From Psychromonas algicola (GTDB taxonomy: Bacteria; Pseudomonadota; Gammaproteobacteria; Enterobacterales; Psychromonadaceae): a DNA stretch of 64,000 nucleotides. This document shows, piece after piece, positions 16,657 through 24,521 of the stretch; the first letter of the stretch is position 1, and the number at the start of each line of letters is the position of its first letter. The stretch is from the NCBI RefSeq assembly GCF_004378355.1, contig NZ_SNUB01000001.1, positions 62,001-126,000 on the forward strand. The letters are read 5' to 3'. The notes below the pieces were generated by a model that saw only the letters and a list, made by a program, of their open reading frames with translations, was not told the origin of the DNA and made no database searches. Position numbers and translations under genes: made by a program.

Positions 16657-17967
16657 ATGTCAGTACTTTCTCCAAATAGTGTTTTCACTTCTCTCCAACA
16701 ATTCGGCCCTTTTTCTGTCACCAATAACTCGTTAAACGCGGGTCGGTTTTCGCAATCAACACGCTTATGGATAAAAAACCTTAAAAAAGATCCTAACAAT
16801 ATTACTAAATACCGTGCGTTACGAAGCCAGATGTTTGAATTCTTAGAAGTAAGTGATTTTGAACAAATTCAATCTTTAATAAAAGACAAAACCCTGCGTA
16901 AACAACGTAGCGAACGAGCATTATGTTTACTCGGTAATATGTTTGGTATTGATGGCAATTTAAATGAAATAAAAAGCCGTGTTGACGAATATTCTCGAAC
17001 TGCCGATGCTGTAATTCATTCATTAATTGGTAAAATTCTTTCTCCTTATGCTTCACATATTGAATTAACCAATGAAATTGAAGTGACCAATAATCCTGTT
17101 GAATTGTTATTGATCATGTTCAATGATAATTACCATAAAAAAGCGCGATTTGAAGCAAGACGTAAACTAATATTAATGACCTTAGCTGGCAGTATTGACC
17201 AGCGTGAAAGGGAAACAGATATTGAAAGTAAATTCTCAGCCTTTTTAGCATTTTTAAACGGTTATGTTTGGAGCCCCAATCTTAAAATCGGTGAGCTAGA
17301 TCCTGTGTATTTACATTCCAAACATAATAATGAAGATTTTAGTTGTACCAATGTAACTGTTTTGAATCCAGAACAAGCTAAGCTTATACAGCCAACACAA
17401 GGTGAAAAATTAACTCTGTTAAAACGTCGTAGCTTTAATGTAGGTGATAAAAAAACGCCTATTTATGTTTCTATTAGAAAGAAACCGCCACAGGCAAAAG
17501 TATTAAAGCTTTTGCGTAAAAACCAGAAAAATCCAGCTGTAGCAGTAGACGATGAATTAGGCTTAATGGCGGTATTGGATACAGTCAGTGATGTAAAAGC
17601 GTTTCAACAACACCTTACACGTAGTGCTTCTAAAGCGAGTTCATTAATGGTACTTGAAGATATTTCAGATACCTTAAGTGACAATACGCAGTACAAAGGG
17701 ACTGCTGTAGGATCAAGTGATAAAACTCCGATGATGAAGTTTTTTGCTCGCCTAGGCGGCATGCGTGTAGAATTTATTATTCATACCAACCAATCATGGT
17801 TAAATTATATGTTCCAGCAAGACGTCGCACACAATGAATACGAAGTGAAACGTATTTTTGATACAGGTGTTGTTGAATTATTATTTCCAATGGATGTATT
17901 TCATCTTAAACATCTGAAAACTCGTGATGAAATGGTTCAATTTTTCCGAAAACAGATACAATCTTAA
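16657..17967 (+). CDS. Conserved hypothetical cytoplasmic protein
   Basis: This protein has 436 residues from the ATG at 16657, which is preceded by TAGGTGG. An upstream TTG at 16639 would lie before that ribosome site and is less likely. There is no signal peptide or TM segment. The N-terminal half is helical and charged (SDFEQIQSLIKDKTLRKQRSERALCLLGNMFG). The C-terminal half is more beta-like, with GLMAVLDTVSDVKAFQQHL, GGMRVEFIIHTNQSWLNY and VVELLFPMDVFHLKHL. I do not recognise the family. The last 150 residues might be a nucleotidyltransferase-like fold, but no catalytic motif is evident. A strong terminator follows. Confidence 0.8.
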   Translation: MSVLSPNSVFTSLQQFGPFSVTNNSLNAGRFSQSTRLWIKNLKKDPNNITKYRALRSQMFEFLEVSDFEQIQSLIKDKTLRKQRSERALCLLGNMFGIDGNLNEIKSRVDEYSRTADAVIHSLIGKILSPYASHIELTNEIEVTNNPVELLLIMFNDNYHKKARFEARRKLILMTLAGSIDQRERETDIESKFSAFLAFLNGYVWSPNLKIGELDPVYLHSKHNNEDFSCTNVTVLNPEQAKLIQPTQGEKLTLLKRRSFNVGDKKTPIYVSIRKKPPQAKVLKLLRKNQKNPAVAVDDELGLMAVLDTVSDVKAFQQHLTRSASKASSLMVLEDISDTLSDNTQYKGTAVGSSDKTPMMKFFARLGGMRVEFIIHTNQSWLNYMFQQDVAHNEYEVKRIFDTGVVELLFPMDVFHLKHLKTRDEMVQFFRKQIQS

Positions 17968-17988
17968 TAACAGATCTTATTGACTTGT

Positions 17989-18031
17989 AAAAGCTGAATA
18001 ATAATTATCGTTATTCAGCTTTTCTTTTTTT
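17989..18031 (+). terminator. Rho-independent terminator
   Basis: A perfect 13-bp stem (AAAAGCTGAATAA / TTATTCAGCTTTT) has a 9-nt loop and is followed by CTTTTTTT. It ends the gene at 16657-17967. Confidence 0.9.
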
Positions 18032-18048
18032 AGAATCAAAGGATAGCT

Positions 18049-18984
18049 ATGGCGGGTTTAAGTTTATTAGCATTATTAGATGATATTGTCGCAGTATTAG
18101 ACGATGTGGCATTAATGAGTAAAGTTGCTGCTAAAAAAACAGCTGGCGTACTCGGCGATGATTTAGCACTAAATGCACAACAAGTTTCAGGCGTAAGAGC
18201 TGACCGAGAACTACCTGTTGTTTGGGCTGTTGCTAAAGGTTCTTTTTTAAATAAAGCGATCATTGTTCCTGTTGCCTTAATTTTGAGCGCATTTTTGCCT
18301 ATTGCTATCACCACCCTATTATTACTGGGTGGCTTGTATTTATGCTTTGAAGGTTTTGAGAAAATAGCGCATTCTTTTTTCCATCCCAAAGATAAATATC
18401 AAGAAAAACAAATGCGTATTAAAGCTAATGCGAGTAATGAAATAGATTTAGTGAGCTTTGAAAAAGATAAAATTAAAGGAGCTATTCGTACTGATTTTAT
18501 TTTATCTGCTGAAATTGTTGTTATCGCATTAGGTACAATCTCTGAATCTGACTTTTTAACACAAATCATCGTATTAATCGGTTTGGCTATCGGTTTAACT
18601 ATTTTTGTTTATGGTTTGGTCGCTGCAATAGTAAAATTAGACGACCTTGGATTATATCTATTATCTAAATCACCAGAAAATGAAACAACACTCGCAAGTC
18701 TTATCGGTAAGACTTTATTGGCGTTTGCTCCATTACTTATGAAATTTCTAGTGATTGTTGGCACCATTGCAATGTTCTTGGTTGGCGGTGGTATTATCGT
18801 TCATGGATTCCCTATCATTGCTGAATTGGTCCACTCTTTGGAACAGCAGCTATTCATAATCAATACAGTTTTTGAATATATTGCCCCAACGCTTATTACA
18901 GGTGTTGTAGGTATTTTCGCTGGTGCTCTTTGTTTACTATTCTTCACTTTATTTTCAAAGTTCCGTTTACTAATTGCTAAATAA
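18049..18984 (+). CDS. yedI: DUF808 family inner-membrane protein (YedI-like)
   Basis: This is an integral membrane protein of 311 residues. Its N-terminus, LSLLALLDDIVAVLDDVALM with KVAAKKTAGVLGDDLALNA shortly after, is the hallmark of the DUF808/YedI family. Several long hydrophobic segments follow (about 77-105, 150-170, 177-200, 223-255, 280-305). The function is unknown; it may be a transporter or membrane-organising protein. Its length is near the E. coli YedI length (305). The ATG at 18049 follows AAAGGATAG, a good ribosome-binding site. It stands between a terminator and a miniature-element copy. Confidence 0.88.
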   Translation: MAGLSLLALLDDIVAVLDDVALMSKVAAKKTAGVLGDDLALNAQQVSGVRADRELPVVWAVAKGSFLNKAIIVPVALILSAFLPIAITTLLLLGGLYLCFEGFEKIAHSFFHPKDKYQEKQMRIKANASNEIDLVSFEKDKIKGAIRTDFILSAEIVVIALGTISESDFLTQIIVLIGLAIGLTIFVYGLVAAIVKLDDLGLYLLSKSPENETTLASLIGKTLLAFAPLLMKFLVIVGTIAMFLVGGGIIVHGFPIIAELVHSLEQQLFIINTVFEYIAPTLITGVVGIFAGALCLLFFTLFSKFRLLIAK

Positions 18985-19027
18985 GTATCACACTCAATAT
19001 GCACAGATATCACTGGACTAAAAGCTA

Positions 19028-19189
19028 ATACCGATTGCGTTAAATATGTTATCTAAATTTTACGAAGAAAAAACAGTTCAATTCAAGGCATAAATAGACG
19101 TAAATGGTTGTTCCCTTTACGAAATTTATAACGAAGAAGTGGGCTGTTTTAGCCAGTAAAATAGGTAAGCTATTTATCGTGATTGGTAT
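19028..19189 (+). mobile_element. Miniature inverted-repeat element, copy 1
   Basis: This is a 162-bp non-coding element starting ATACCGATTGCGTTAAAT and ending CGTGATTGGTAT, so its ends are near-inverted copies. Internal blocks ACGAAGAAAAAACAGTTC and GAAGAAGTGGGCTGTTTTAG recur in the copy at 21187. There is no coding capacity. Related copies lie at 21187 (inverted), 42713 (truncated) and 62295 (diverged). Confidence 0.85.
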
Positions 19190-19270
19190 AACCAGTGATA
19201 TTCACTTTATCACTTACATGCCTATTTAATTCAAGATCGATTTCACCTACTTCTTAATATATTGAGTCCT

Positions 19271-19639
19271 ATGAAAAACAGAAAAATCTCTCGATACATA
19301 CATAAAGCCCCCATTCGAGTGCTTAAAATAAAAAGATTATCTTATCGATTAAAAATAAAAAGAATGATGATTCAATTGAATATTGCATTAGCTCAAGAAA
19401 AGAAAGAAACAAAAGAGATGATTGCCATTTATCAAAAGTACACGCGCGGGAACGCAACAAAGGCTGAAATGCGATTAGCCAACGATCAATTTATCGATAT
19501 TTTAAAAGGTTTAGGTTTGGGAGTATTCGCTTTATTACCATTCGCACCAATTACTATTCCGCTTATTATTAAACTAGGTAAGTTGGTTGGCGTCGACGTA
19601 ATGCCTGATATGTTTAATAAAAAAAGTAAATTTAAATAA
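19271..19639 (+). CDS. LETM1-like domain protein
   Basis: This is a basic protein of 122 residues from the ATG at 19271; a TTG nine bases earlier is a weaker start. After an Arg/Lys-rich helix comes the conserved C-terminal block, LKGLGLGVFALLPFAPITIP, then IIKLGKLVGVDVMPDMF, which resembles the LETM1-like domain of small bacterial membrane-associated proteins. The hydrophobic GLGLGVFALLPFAPITIPLI segment could insert in the membrane. The role is unknown. It sits between the miniature element and tetR, and its spacing does not suggest an operon. Confidence 0.6.
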   Translation: MKNRKISRYIHKAPIRVLKIKRLSYRLKIKRMMIQLNIALAQEKKETKEMIAIYQKYTRGNATKAEMRLANDQFIDILKGLGLGVFALLPFAPITIPLIIKLGKLVGVDVMPDMFNKKSKFK

Positions 19640-19725
19640 CGAATCAAGATAATTATCTTATTCATGAATAAACATAAAAAAGTCCTTATTAGAAATATGG
19701 TATCAATGGATAATTGATGTATAAT

Positions 19726-19737
19726 GAACGAGTGTTC
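19726..19737. promoter_or_regulatory. Operator-like half-site upstream of tetR
   Basis: GAACGAGTGTTC, 24 bp before the tetR start, resembles the arms of the large palindrome at 20431-20466 (GAACAAGTGTTC) and the site at 23106-23119 upstream of the GST pair. This suggests autoregulation by the TetR protein. Confidence 0.65.
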
Positions 19738-19760
19738 CACTTGAAAGTTAAGATAATATT

Positions 19761-20351
19761 ATGAGTAAAAATGCTAAATTTGATCGTGCTGAGGTTGTAG
19801 AAAAAGCAACTAACCTGTATTGGGAAAAAGGCTATCATGGAACTTCTATGCGTGACTTACAAGCAACGGTTGACCTTCGCCCTGGTAGTATTTACGCAGC
19901 ATTTGGTAGTAAAGACAATTTATTCAAAGAAGCTATAAATCATTATGCTAATAGCACAGGTAAATTATTACAACTTTGCTTAGATGAAACTAGCTCACCA
20001 CTTGCAGGACTTAAATTATTTATTAGAAAAATTACCATTGAAAATCGTGAAAATGCACCAAGTGATATGTGCATGATTGTAAAATCAATTTCAGAATTAA
20101 CTGACAATGATAATAAAGAACTTTTAGATGAAGCAAAAGCCTTATTAAATGGTGTTGAATCTCGATTTGCGGACATTATTGAAGATGCAATGCAAACTGG
20201 AGAAATTAGCTCAAATAAAAATGCAATGGATCTTGCCCGTTATATGCAAGTACAAATTATTGGGTTACGCACCTATAGCCGAGTCAATGATGACCAAACT
20301 ATCATTGAAAAATTTATTGATGATATCTTTGTCGGTGCCCCATTTCATTAA
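19761..20351 (+). CDS. TetR/AcrR family transcriptional regulator
   Basis: This is a 196-residue repressor of the TetR family. The N-terminal helix-turn-helix is clear: AEVVEKATNLYWEKGYHGTS, then MRDLQATVDLRPGSIYAAFG and SKDNLFKEAINHY. The C-terminal ligand-binding helices (about 75-190) resemble the class that controls nemA/gst/ahpD-type electrophile-stress genes. Cys residues at about 73 and 99 could sense electrophiles (inference). Related operator sequences stand before this gene, before the AhpD-like gene at 20545 and before the GST gene at 23061, which defines a likely local regulon. Confidence 0.9.
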   Translation: MSKNAKFDRAEVVEKATNLYWEKGYHGTSMRDLQATVDLRPGSIYAAFGSKDNLFKEAINHYANSTGKLLQLCLDETSSPLAGLKLFIRKITIENRENAPSDMCMIVKSISELTDNDNKELLDEAKALLNGVESRFADIIEDAMQTGEISSNKNAMDLARYMQVQIIGLRTYSRVNDDQTIIEKFIDDIFVGAPFH

Positions 20352-20382
20352 TAGCCGCATTTAACTTCTTCTTTTAATGTGT

Positions 20383-20414
20383 AAGCCAGTTTCTGAGAAG
20401 TAACTGGCTTTTTA
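20383..20414 (+). terminator. Terminator after tetR
   Basis: The stem AAGCCAGTT / AACTGGCTT has a 10-nt loop and is followed by TTTT. It separates tetR from the AhpD-like gene. Confidence 0.8.
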
Positions 20415-20430
20415 CCTTTCAATCACCTGT

Positions 20431-20466
20431 GAACACTTGTTCAAAATAAAACTTGAACAAGTGTTC
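20431..20466. promoter_or_regulatory. Perfect 14-bp inverted repeat, probable TetR operator
   Basis: GAACACTTGTTCAA and TTGAACAAGTGTTC are exact reverse complements separated by 8 nt, 79 bp before the AhpD-like gene. Each arm itself contains a near-palindromic GAACAAGTGTTC. The site could bind two TetR dimers. Confidence 0.8.
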
Positions 20467-20544
20467 ATTATGGCTTATAGTTTACTCAACTTAACGAGGA
20501 AACATCCTCACTATTAATCTACAACAACATAAGAGAGTGAATTA

Positions 20545-21096
20545 ATGAGCGAATTTAAAATACACACAGTTGATACGGCACCAGAAGGCAGCAAAGCAAT
20601 TCTAGAAGGCGCTATCTCACAAATGGGTGTAGTTCCAAATCTTTTCGGTACTATGGCTGAATCACCAAATACGTTAAAAGCTTACACTCAATTACATGAG
20701 TTATTTGCAAGTAGTTCATTTGATGCGGAAGAGTTAACAGTGGTATGGCAAACTATCAATGTTGAACACGAATGTCACTATTGTGTTCCTGCTCATACTG
20801 GTATTGCACATTCAATGAAAGTTGATCCTGCATTAACTGAAGCATTACGCAACGGCACAGCAATGACATCACCTAAATTACAAGCTTTACATGACTTTAC
20901 ATTAAGCATGGTACGCAACCGTGGCAATGTTCCTGCAGCGGATATGGATGCTTTCTTTGCAGCAGGCTATGGTCAGCAACAAGTTTTAGAAGTGATTCTA
21001 GGCCTTTCACAAAAAGTGATCAGTAATTACGTTAACCACGTAGCTCACACACCTGTTGATTCAATGTTTGAACCAATGGCGTGGACAAAGAAATAA
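20545..21096 (+). CDS. AhpD-like / carboxymuconolactone decarboxylase family protein
   Basis: This is an all-helical AhpD-like protein of 183 residues. The redox centre is complete: EHECHYCVPAHT gives Cys77, Cys80 and His84 with the preceding Glu, as in the peroxidase-type CMD family. It probably acts as a thiol-dependent peroxidase or reductase for peroxides or electrophiles. The gene lies downstream of a perfect palindromic operator and next to tetR, and two glutathione-transferase genes follow on the other strand, which fits an electrophile/oxidative-stress response. The ATG is preceded by AAGAGAG. A strong terminator follows. Confidence 0.88.
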   Translation: MSEFKIHTVDTAPEGSKAILEGAISQMGVVPNLFGTMAESPNTLKAYTQLHELFASSSFDAEELTVVWQTINVEHECHYCVPAHTGIAHSMKVDPALTEALRNGTAMTSPKLQALHDFTLSMVRNRGNVPAADMDAFFAAGYGQQQVLEVILGLSQKVISNYVNHVAHTPVDSMFEPMAWTKK

Positions 21097-21148
21097 GGTT
21101 GAACAATAACTAAATGATTTAAACTCATTAGTTACAGTACATTCCAAG

Positions 21149-21180
21149 GGGAGTTGATTATTAAATCAACTCCCTTTTTT
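21149..21180 (+). terminator. Terminator after the AhpD-like gene
   Basis: The 11-bp stem GGGAGTTGATT / AATCAACTCCC has a 4-nt loop and is followed by TTTTTT. Confidence 0.9.
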
Positions 21181-21186
21181 ATATCT

Positions 21187-21411
21187 ATACCAGTCACGAT
21201 AAATAGATTATCTATTTGACTGTCTAAAACAGCCCACTTCTTCGTTATACTTTTATTTTGTAGATGCCGTAAAGGGAACAACCATTAAAGTATTAAAGTG
21301 TAACGATACAGGGTTAACGAAGTTAACCTCTCGGAAGGTGTCAATTTATGACTTGAATTGAACTGTTTTTTCTTCATAAAATTTAGTTAACTTATTTAAC
21401 ACAATTGGTAT
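21187..21411 (-). mobile_element. Miniature inverted-repeat element, copy 2 (inverted)
   Basis: This 225-bp copy, read on the minus strand, matches copy 1 end to end: ATACCAATTGTGTTAAAT at its start, GAAGAAAAAACAGTTCAATT inside, TGGTTGTTCCCTTTACG, then GAAGAAGTGGGCTGTTTTAG and a CGTGACTGGTAT end. It carries about 63 bp more in the middle than copy 1. With copy 1 it brackets the LETM1-like, tetR and AhpD-like genes in opposite orientation. Confidence 0.85.
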
Positions 21412-21434
21412 TAACAACAAATAAGAAATATAAA

Positions 21435-21463
21435 AAAACCAAGTAAGAAACTTACTTGGTTTT
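21435..21463 (-). terminator. Terminator after the yghU-like gene
   Basis: The perfect 13-bp stem AAAACCAAGTAAG / CTTACTTGGTTTT has an AAA loop and T-rich flanks on both strands. It serves the leftward GST genes. Confidence 0.85.
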
Positions 21464-21498
21464 TGATTTAACCTAATTGTGATTTTGCTAGCGATAAC

Positions 21499-22359
21499 CT
21501 ATTTTGGTTTTTTAGCGAGTACCACATCGATATCTTCTGCTGAATGACGTTCGGGAACTTGTTCCCATTCTTCACCAAAAGAGCGATTTAATATACGGCC
21601 GCGTTGAACCCCTACTCTGCTATCTAACATTTTAGCCCAACGAACTACATTGGTATAAGTTTCAACTTGTAAGAATTCAGCCGCATCATATAAACGACCT
21701 AATACTAAACTACCGTACCAAGGGAAAATAGCCATATCTGCAATGCTATATTCTTCACCCGCGACAAATGTATTATTTGCTAGTTGTTTATCTAATACAT
21801 CTAATTGACGTTTAGCTTCCATCGCAAAGCGATTAATTGGATATTCAAACTTTTCATCTGCATAGGCATAAAAATGACCAAATCCACCACCTAAAAACGG
21901 TGCCGCCCCTTGCGCCCAAAACAACCAATTGAAAGTTGTTGTACGAGCAGTACCTTCTTTTGGTAAAAAGTGACCAAATTTTTCAGCTAAGTGAACCAAA
22001 ATAGAAGCGGACTCAAAAACATTAACATCATCTCCACTAGATTTATCAACCAATGCAGGGATTTTTGAGTTTGGATTAACGCCAACAAAGCCAGACGAAA
22101 ATTGATCTCCTTCTCCGATGTTGATTAAGTAAGCGTCGTATTCTGCTTCTTTAACACCTGCCGCTAACAGTTCTTCTAAAAGAATAGTGACTTTTTGGCC
22201 ATTAGGCGTACCTAAAGAATAAAGTTGTAATGCATGGTCACCAACAGGTAATTCTTTGTCATGTGTTGCACCAGAAACGGGACGATTAATACTTGCCCAT
22301 TTATTACCACCATCGGTATTTTGAGTCCAAATCTTAGGTGGAACATATTGATTAGTCAT
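21499..22359 (-). CDS. yghU: Glutathione-dependent disulfide-bond oxidoreductase YghU
   Basis: This is a glutathione-S-transferase-fold protein of 286 residues of the YghU/Nu class. It has the long N-terminal extension NQYVPPKIWTQNTDGGNKWA that precedes the thioredoxin domain (LQLYSLGTPNGQKVTILLEE), a cis-Pro region VNPNSKIPALVD and a helical C-terminal domain (FLGGGFGHFYAYA). Enzymes of this class bind two glutathiones and reduce disulfide compounds or peroxides. The length equals E. coli YghU (288). It lies 24 bp downstream of a second GST gene in the same direction, so they form an operon. A probable TetR operator precedes that operon. Confidence 0.93.
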   Translation of the reverse strand: MTNQYVPPKIWTQNTDGGNKWASINRPVSGATHDKELPVGDHALQLYSLGTPNGQKVTILLEELLAAGVKEAEYDAYLINIGEGDQFSSGFVGVNPNSKIPALVDKSSGDDVNVFESASILVHLAEKFGHFLPKEGTARTTTFNWLFWAQGAAPFLGGGFGHFYAYADEKFEYPINRFAMEAKRQLDVLDKQLANNTFVAGEEYSIADMAIFPWYGSLVLGRLYDAAEFLQVETYTNVVRWAKMLDSRVGVQRGRILNRSFGEEWEQVPERHSAEDIDVVLAKKPK

Positions 22360-22383
22360 TTTAATTCCTATTTGAAATGAAAA

Positions 22384-23061
22384 TTAAAGTTTAGGAAAGT
22401 TAGATGGGAAGAAAGCACGTTTTGCATCTTCATCAAACTCTTTCTTAAATTCGATATCTGTACCAATATTACGCGCTCGTGCAACGGCTGGGCGAGCTTC
22501 AATGCTTGCAAACCAACGCTTAAGGTTTGGAAAAGGCGCTAACCCTTCTTCACCTAAAACGACTGTCGCTTTATCAATCCAACCCCAAGCAGCAACGTCA
22601 GCAATAGTATATTCATCACCAACAATAAACGAACGTCCTTCTAAATGAGTTTCTAACACTTCATAATGACGTTCAGCTTCACGCAAGTAACGGTTAATAG
22701 CATAGTCAAGTTTTTCAGGTGCTGCATGTCTAAAGTGCACAGACTGACCAGAATATGGACCTAAACCAGAAGCAATAAACATTAACCAAGATAGCATCTC
22801 AGCACGATCTTCAGCTTTACCAGCTAATTTTCCTGACTTTTCAGAAAGATAAAGTAAAATCGCATTTGAATCAAATACACGTGTATCACCATCTAAAATT
22901 GCAGGCGCTTTACCATTAGGGTTAATAGCACGGTACTCAGGAGTATGTTGCTCACCTTTTAATGTATCAACGGCAACAACTTGATAAGGCAAACCTGACT
23001 CTTCTAAATAAAGAGCAACTTTCATTGGGTTTGGTGTGTGATGGAAAAAGAACTTAATCAT
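22384..23061 (-). CDS. Glutathione S-transferase (YfcG/GstB-like)
   Basis: This is a cytoplasmic GST-fold protein of 225 residues. The thioredoxin-like domain begins MIKFFFHHTPNPMKVALYLE; the TPNPMKV turn replaces the usual Ser/Cys motif and matches YfcG-like enzymes. It continues with INPNGKAPAILD and FDSNAILLYLSEK (glutathione-binding loops), and the C-terminal helices include FIVGDEYTIADVAAWGWID. It is the first gene of a two-gene leftward operon with yghU. Two palindromic elements resembling the TetR operator lie in its promoter (23080-23119). The substrate is unknown; electrophile detoxification is likely. Confidence 0.9.
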   Translation of the reverse strand: MIKFFFHHTPNPMKVALYLEESGLPYQVVAVDTLKGEQHTPEYRAINPNGKAPAILDGDTRVFDSNAILLYLSEKSGKLAGKAEDRAEMLSWLMFIASGLGPYSGQSVHFRHAAPEKLDYAINRYLREAERHYEVLETHLEGRSFIVGDEYTIADVAAWGWIDKATVVLGEEGLAPFPNLKRWFASIEARPAVARARNIGTDIEFKKEFDEDAKRAFFPSNFPKL

Positions 23062-23079
23062 GAGAATCTCCTAAATTAA

Positions 23080-23119
23080 TTGAACAATCATTCAAACACA
23101 TTAATAACACTCGTTCAAG
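23080..23119. promoter_or_regulatory. Putative TetR operators in the GST promoter
   Basis: TTGAACAATCATTCAA (23080-23095) and AACACTCGTTCAAG (23106-23119) resemble the palindromic arms near tetR and the AhpD-like gene. They lie 20-60 bp upstream of the GST start, where a repressor would block transcription. Confidence 0.65.
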
Positions 23120-23260
23120 TTAATTTTTTAAAGAAAAATTATGCAGTAAACACAACTGATTTTTTAGTTGTAGTTAAATGTGTCTAAAACAAAAGATAAC
23201 CGTTAAAATAATCAAATCTAACTTAAAATTAATCTTCATAAATTCAATAAAGAGGCATGT

Positions 23261-24286
23261 TTGGATACGCTAATCACTCTTATAAGATGGTCAATTGCAA
23301 CGTATTGCCTTTACTTTTTACTTAACAATTATATTAGTTATTTTTATGGCATCTCCTTAAATGATTATTATCAATGGTTTATGCTTCCAAGCAAACAAGC
23401 TGAAATTGAAAAGTTACCTTTGATTTTTTCTATGATCTTATTTTTACTCAGTGTTGTTTTTTTAAATTTATTATTAAGCTCAATTCAACTTAAAGCCTTT
23501 GGTAACTTTGAAACCTATATTTATTTAGGCAACAGTAGCCTCTACGATGCGCATTATATTAAAGATGGGGACTCTAAAGTAATCGTTTCGCAAACAGCAA
23601 CCATAACTTACAACTCTAGCTTTAAAAATATTGGCCTCACCCAAAACTTTGTCTCTAACTCATCGGTAACAGATGGTTTAGGTAAACCTCAAAGTGCTAT
23701 TTCTATGGGGAACTTATTTGCTTCTTTGGTGATCACCTTTTTCTTTTTTATTCCAATGCTAGGACCTGTTCATGCTTTATTAAGTCCCATGTTGGCAGAA
23801 ACCTATACAGCAAAAGGGTTGAATGTATTCAAATATCAATGGAATGATTCTTTCAATGCCCTATTGGCGTTAAAAGGGTTTAGTTTAGCTAAATGGGCTT
23901 TGTCATGGGTCGCTATACTAGTTTTAATGATTTACTGTACCTTTAGATTCCCATTACAACAATTTGGTAAACGTGCCATGAACTTACCTTCTTACATTGC
24001 AGCGAATCAACTTATCGAAGCCGTTCCAGTTTCAATTAAACCCATTTATATCGAAAGAGCGCGTAAGCCAGGTGAAACACAATATTTTAAGCGAATTGAA
24101 ACCAGTCGCCGTAATGTCACTTTTAGGTTTGATAAAGATTTCGCTCAGAGCGTTTATGTTACTGCGATTGTAGACACTGAAAATAATAATTTAATCGAAG
24201 ATAAAATAACAAGTCACATCAATAGCCATGGCAAAATGCAATTAAAAATCACTGATGACTTGGGTATTCAATTAGTTAAGTATTAG
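23261..24286 (+). CDS. Hypothetical multipass membrane protein
   Basis: This 341-residue protein starts at TTG, five bases after AGAGG; no in-frame ATG gives the N-terminal hydrophobic helix. TM segments are at about 4-28, 52-75, 148-172 and 205-225. A soluble domain of about 110 residues follows (RARKPGETQYFKRIETSRRN ... ITDDLGIQLVKY). The region between TM2 and TM3 contains a beta-like part with GNSSLYDAHYIKDGDSKVIV. I do not recognise the family. It is monocistronic. Confidence 0.75.
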   Translation: MDTLITLIRWSIATYCLYFLLNNYISYFYGISLNDYYQWFMLPSKQAEIEKLPLIFSMILFLLSVVFLNLLLSSIQLKAFGNFETYIYLGNSSLYDAHYIKDGDSKVIVSQTATITYNSSFKNIGLTQNFVSNSSVTDGLGKPQSAISMGNLFASLVITFFFFIPMLGPVHALLSPMLAETYTAKGLNVFKYQWNDSFNALLALKGFSLAKWALSWVAILVLMIYCTFRFPLQQFGKRAMNLPSYIAANQLIEAVPVSIKPIYIERARKPGETQYFKRIETSRRNVTFRFDKDFAQSVYVTAIVDTENNNLIEDKITSHINSHGKMQLKITDDLGIQLVKY

Positions 24287-24521
24287 TCTATGCAAGATAA
24301 GCTCAATGTTGACTTAAACAGCCCTCTTTTATCTGCAAAACCATAAAAATTCGACACCAAAGCTTAAAGCGCATCAAGATTGAATAGAGAAGTAAGAGCA
24401 GGTCAGAAAAGGCAATTAAAAATAAACGATAATTTGGGAATTAACAAATTTAAGTTTTCGATTAGCTAGTTAGAAATTACCCTGTAGTTGCACCACAGGA
24501 TAATTGTAAATATCTCACCAG

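Noticed and set aside
18036..18389. Minus-strand 117-aa open frame
   Set aside because: Shadow of the DUF808 gene: low-complexity Ala/Ser/Thr composition and no RBS.
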